Positions 62,253-64,000 of a stretch of 64,000 bases of DNA are shown here, in pieces. The stretch comes from Neobacillus cucumis. GTDB taxonomy: Bacteria > Bacillota > Bacilli > Bacillales_B > DSM-18226. The stretch lies in assembly GCF_023715505.1 (NCBI RefSeq), contig NZ_JAMBOH010000009.1:62001-126000 (forward strand). The letters run 5' to 3'. Numbering within the stretch: position 1 is the stretch's first letter; each line of letters starts with the position of its first letter. The position numbers and the translations under genes are program-made. The notes under the pieces were generated by a model. That model did no database searches and had not been told where the DNA came from. It worked only from the letters and a program-made list of their open reading frames with translations.

Positions 62253-63158
62253 CTACATGACTGTTTCGCCCAATAAAAGTACTTTTAATTGTTCCTTTGG
62301 AAGCTTGAGATTATCCCATGCACGATATAAACGTTCTAATGCTTCCGGTCCGGTATCGTCCGCTAAGCGATAGGCGCCGTAATGCATTGGAACAAATGTT
62401 TTCGCCTTTAACTCCAGGAAGGCTTTGACGCTGTCCTCAGGGTTAATATGAGATACAGCCATAAACCATTCTGGTTCATATGCCCCAATTGGCATAAATA
62501 CGGTATCGATGTCAAAACGCTCGGCAATTTTCTTAAAACCGGTGAAATAGCCGGTATCACCAACAAAATAAAAGGTTTCTTGCCCGGTTTGAAAGACCCA
62601 TCCACCCCAGTGGGACGTATTCATATCATTCAATGAACGTCTAGTCCAGTGCTGGGCAGGGACGAAATGAATGGAAATACCTTGATGCTCGGCACTTTCC
62701 CACCAGTTTAGCTCCGTTACATTTTGATAACCTTTTTTTAAAAAGAGTGATTTTAATCCAGCTGGTACATAATAATGAGGGCTGCCTGTTAATTTTTTTA
62801 ACGTTGGAAAATCTAAATGGTCATAATGGCCATGTGAAATCATTACCATATCAATCTCTGGCATGTCCTCCAAGGCAATACCAGGTGCTGTTAATCTTTT
62901 TTGAAAACCCATCCGCTTGGCCCAGACGGGGTCAGTTAAAATATTTATGCCATTTAGCTGGAGCAAAAAGGTGGAATGGCCTATCCAGGTATAGGTGGTC
63001 TTGCTCCTGTTTTCATTCAATTCTTGTATGATTTTCACAGGCGATTGTTCAATGTTTTTTGTTAAATCTTTTATCTTGGATTTTCTTTCTTTTTGCCATT
63101 TATGCATATCTTTAAACGTTTTTTTATTTTCAACACCATCTAAATTAGCATATCTCAT
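62253..63158 (-). CDS. MBL-fold metallohydrolase (NAPE-PLD/UlaG-like)
   Basis: A 301-aa metallo-beta-lactamase-fold hydrolase. TWIGHSTFLLQLNGINILTDPVW, the zinc motif SHGHYDHLD, FVGDTGYF and the late MHYGAY His are in order. This arrangement is seen in NAPE-hydrolysing phospholipase D-like and UlaG-like proteins. Bacterial substrates are unknown. ATG 63158 follows GAGGTGA and is preferred over 63230. Confidence 0.92.
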   Translation of the reverse strand: MRYANLDGVENKKTFKDMHKWQKERKSKIKDLTKNIEQSPVKIIQELNENRSKTTYTWIGHSTFLLQLNGINILTDPVWAKRMGFQKRLTAPGIALEDMPEIDMVMISHGHYDHLDFPTLKKLTGSPHYYVPAGLKSLFLKKGYQNVTELNWWESAEHQGISIHFVPAQHWTRRSLNDMNTSHWGGWVFQTGQETFYFVGDTGYFTGFKKIAERFDIDTVFMPIGAYEPEWFMAVSHINPEDSVKAFLELKAKTFVPMHYGAYRLADDTGPEALERLYRAWDNLKLPKEQLKVLLLGETVM

Positions 63159-63422
63159 TATCGATATCACCTCGAGCTCTCGGGAGTTTGAATCTACAAT
63201 GAGTATAGCAATTATTTTTTCAACCATCAAAAATGAACCAATGTAACAATCCGATTAAATATTTTGAAAAAACATTTGTCCACATTCAAAAATGGTTGCG
63301 TTCATTAAAATAAGGTTAAAGTTTACGATGATGCGAGATTTCGACAATATTTTAAAATAGGACTATTTATAATAAAGGGCAGAAGGTCAAAAATAAAAGT
63401 CTATGAATGGAGGTTTTCTCAG

Positions 63423-63605
63423 GTGAGCGAATTACTTCAGGAAGCTGTCCACGATAAAAGACAAATTTTGATTGATCAATTAATCCAATCAGGGGTATAT
63501 AAGATTAAAAATAAGCATCTGTATGAGATGTCCCTGAGCGAATTAGAGACGGAATACTTAAACATTGGTTCGGCAGAGCCGCCGAAACAACATACTTATA
63601 TGTAA
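63423..63605 (+). CDS. FbpA-like small basic protein
   Basis: A 60-aa protein resembling the Fur-regulated basic protein FbpA: KRQILIDQLIQSGVYKIKNKHLYEMSLSELETEYL. In B. subtilis FbpA helps the small RNA FsrA spare iron. GTG 63423 has GGAGG upstream. I could not find a clear Fur box in the 5' region, so iron control is unproven. Confidence 0.75.
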   Translation: MSELLQEAVHDKRQILIDQLIQSGVYKIKNKHLYEMSLSELETEYLNIGSAEPPKQHTYM

Positions 63606-63637
63606 ACCTAAATTCAGTTAAACATAGGAAATGAGGG

Positions 63638-63668
63638 AGCTGCTCAGATTTTTGAGCGGCTTTCTTTG
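63638..63668 (+). terminator. Terminator of the FbpA-like gene
   Basis: AGCTGCTCA / TGAGCGGCT stem with a 6-nt loop followed by TTCTTTG. Confidence 0.75.
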
Positions 63669-63791
63669 TGTGAATCCAGTTTTTGTCATATGGTCCAAAT
63701 TGTCTCTTCCTAGAATCAATTTATAAACGGGAGCTAATAATATCCTTGTCATGTTTCATGCAAAAATTTAAAGTATGGGAGAAAACGTTTA

Positions 63792-64000
63792 ATGGAGACA
63801 AAAAGTAAAGGACTGTCCGCGTGGCAGTTAACGATGATGGCCTTAGGAAGCGTCATTGGAGGTTCCTTTTTTCTAGGTTCATCCGTTGCCATTCATGCAG
63901 CTGGACCGTCTATTTTATTGTCCTACATTTTAGCAGGCGTCCTGGTTTATTTAATCCTCTATGCATTGTCAGAAATGACAGTAGCCACTCCTACTGTTGG
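63792..64000 (+). CDS. Amino-acid permease (APC family), 3' end outside window
   Basis: The first 69 residues of an APC-superfamily transporter. LSAWQLTMMALGSVIGGSFFLGSSVAIHAAGPSILLSY holds the glycine-rich first membrane helix typical of amino-acid/GABA permeases, then a second helix and EMTVATP. The substrate cannot be given from the fragment. The stop lies beyond the right edge. Confidence 0.88.
   Translation, partial: METKSKGLSAWQLTMMALGSVIGGSFFLGSSVAIHAAGPSILLSYILAGVLVYLILYALSEMTVATPTV

Noticed and set aside
63159..63422. Possible Fur box before the FbpA-like gene
   Set aside because: No good match to the TGATAAT-N-ATTATCA pattern was found.
1..64000. tRNA, rRNA, prophage, intact IS elements or a known defence system
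   Set aside because: No characteristic genes or sequences were seen on either strand.

Overview
The window looks like a chromosomal segment of a low-GC, spore-forming member of the Bacillaceae, of the Bacillus/Neobacillus type. This rests on gene content: spore transglutaminase, a YrzI-type small protein, CsoR-CopZ, a ThiXYZ/TenA/YlmB-type thiamine salvage operon, Bacillus-style cysH-cysP-sat-cysC order, strong GGAGG ribosome-binding sites and many TTG/GTG starts. No rRNA, tRNA, CRISPR array, prophage or intact insertion sequence was recognised.

Layout. 0-2.6 kb: an aldehyde dehydrogenase cut by the left edge and an iron-dependent alcohol dehydrogenase. 2.7-6.3 kb: ppaC, a coiled-coil protein, a Cof-type phosphatase and a frameshifted Dph6-like ATPase. 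6.3-12.5 kb: an aromatic meta-cleavage cluster, with an ACMSD-like amidohydrolase and an IclR regulator divergent from semialdehyde dehydrogenase, hydratase, decarboxylase, tautomerase and a LigB-type ring-cleavage dioxygenase. Two cre-like sites suggest catabolite repression. The set best fits protocatechuate 2,3-cleavage or a related carboxylated-catechol route. 12.7-25 kb: tag, a TetR gene with paired operators, a CBS protein, csoR-copZ, stress and transport genes, and two badly decayed phosphatase genes on either side of an esterase.

25.2-29.2 kb: hutU and hutG are intact but the hutI between them carries four frameshifts and a stop codon. 30.2-37.8 kb: one TPP-riboswitch operon, thiM-thiD-thiE-thiW-deformylase-tenA-thiZ-thiX-thiY, combining thiazole and pyrimidine salvage with a dedicated ABC importer. 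37.8-48.5 kb: tgl, a K+ channel, transporters, a cold-shock gene, a frameshifted small gene, yrzI, an ECF-like sigma factor next to a second-type clpP, an AbrB-family membrane protein and a small glycine-rich protein. 48.7-58.2 kb: a SAM riboswitch followed by yezD (apparent CTG start), cysH, cysP, sat, cysC, cobA/sumT and sirB, then cysJ-cysI, giving sulfate uptake, activation, reduction and siroheme synthesis. 58.3-64 kb: two SGNH hydrolases, an oxidoreductase, a DUF2062 protein, an MBL-fold hydrolase, an FbpA-like small protein and the start of an amino-acid permease.

Two families of dispersed repeats run through the window. One is a roughly 115-235 bp element with complementary ends and an optional 120-bp hairpin module. 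The other is a 13-bp GGTGNCAGGCACC motif, often paired with GGACANTGTCCAC, which sits in gaps and forms the last codons of two genes. Together with at least five broken genes they suggest ongoing genome decay and repeat spread in an otherwise ordinary Bacillus backbone.
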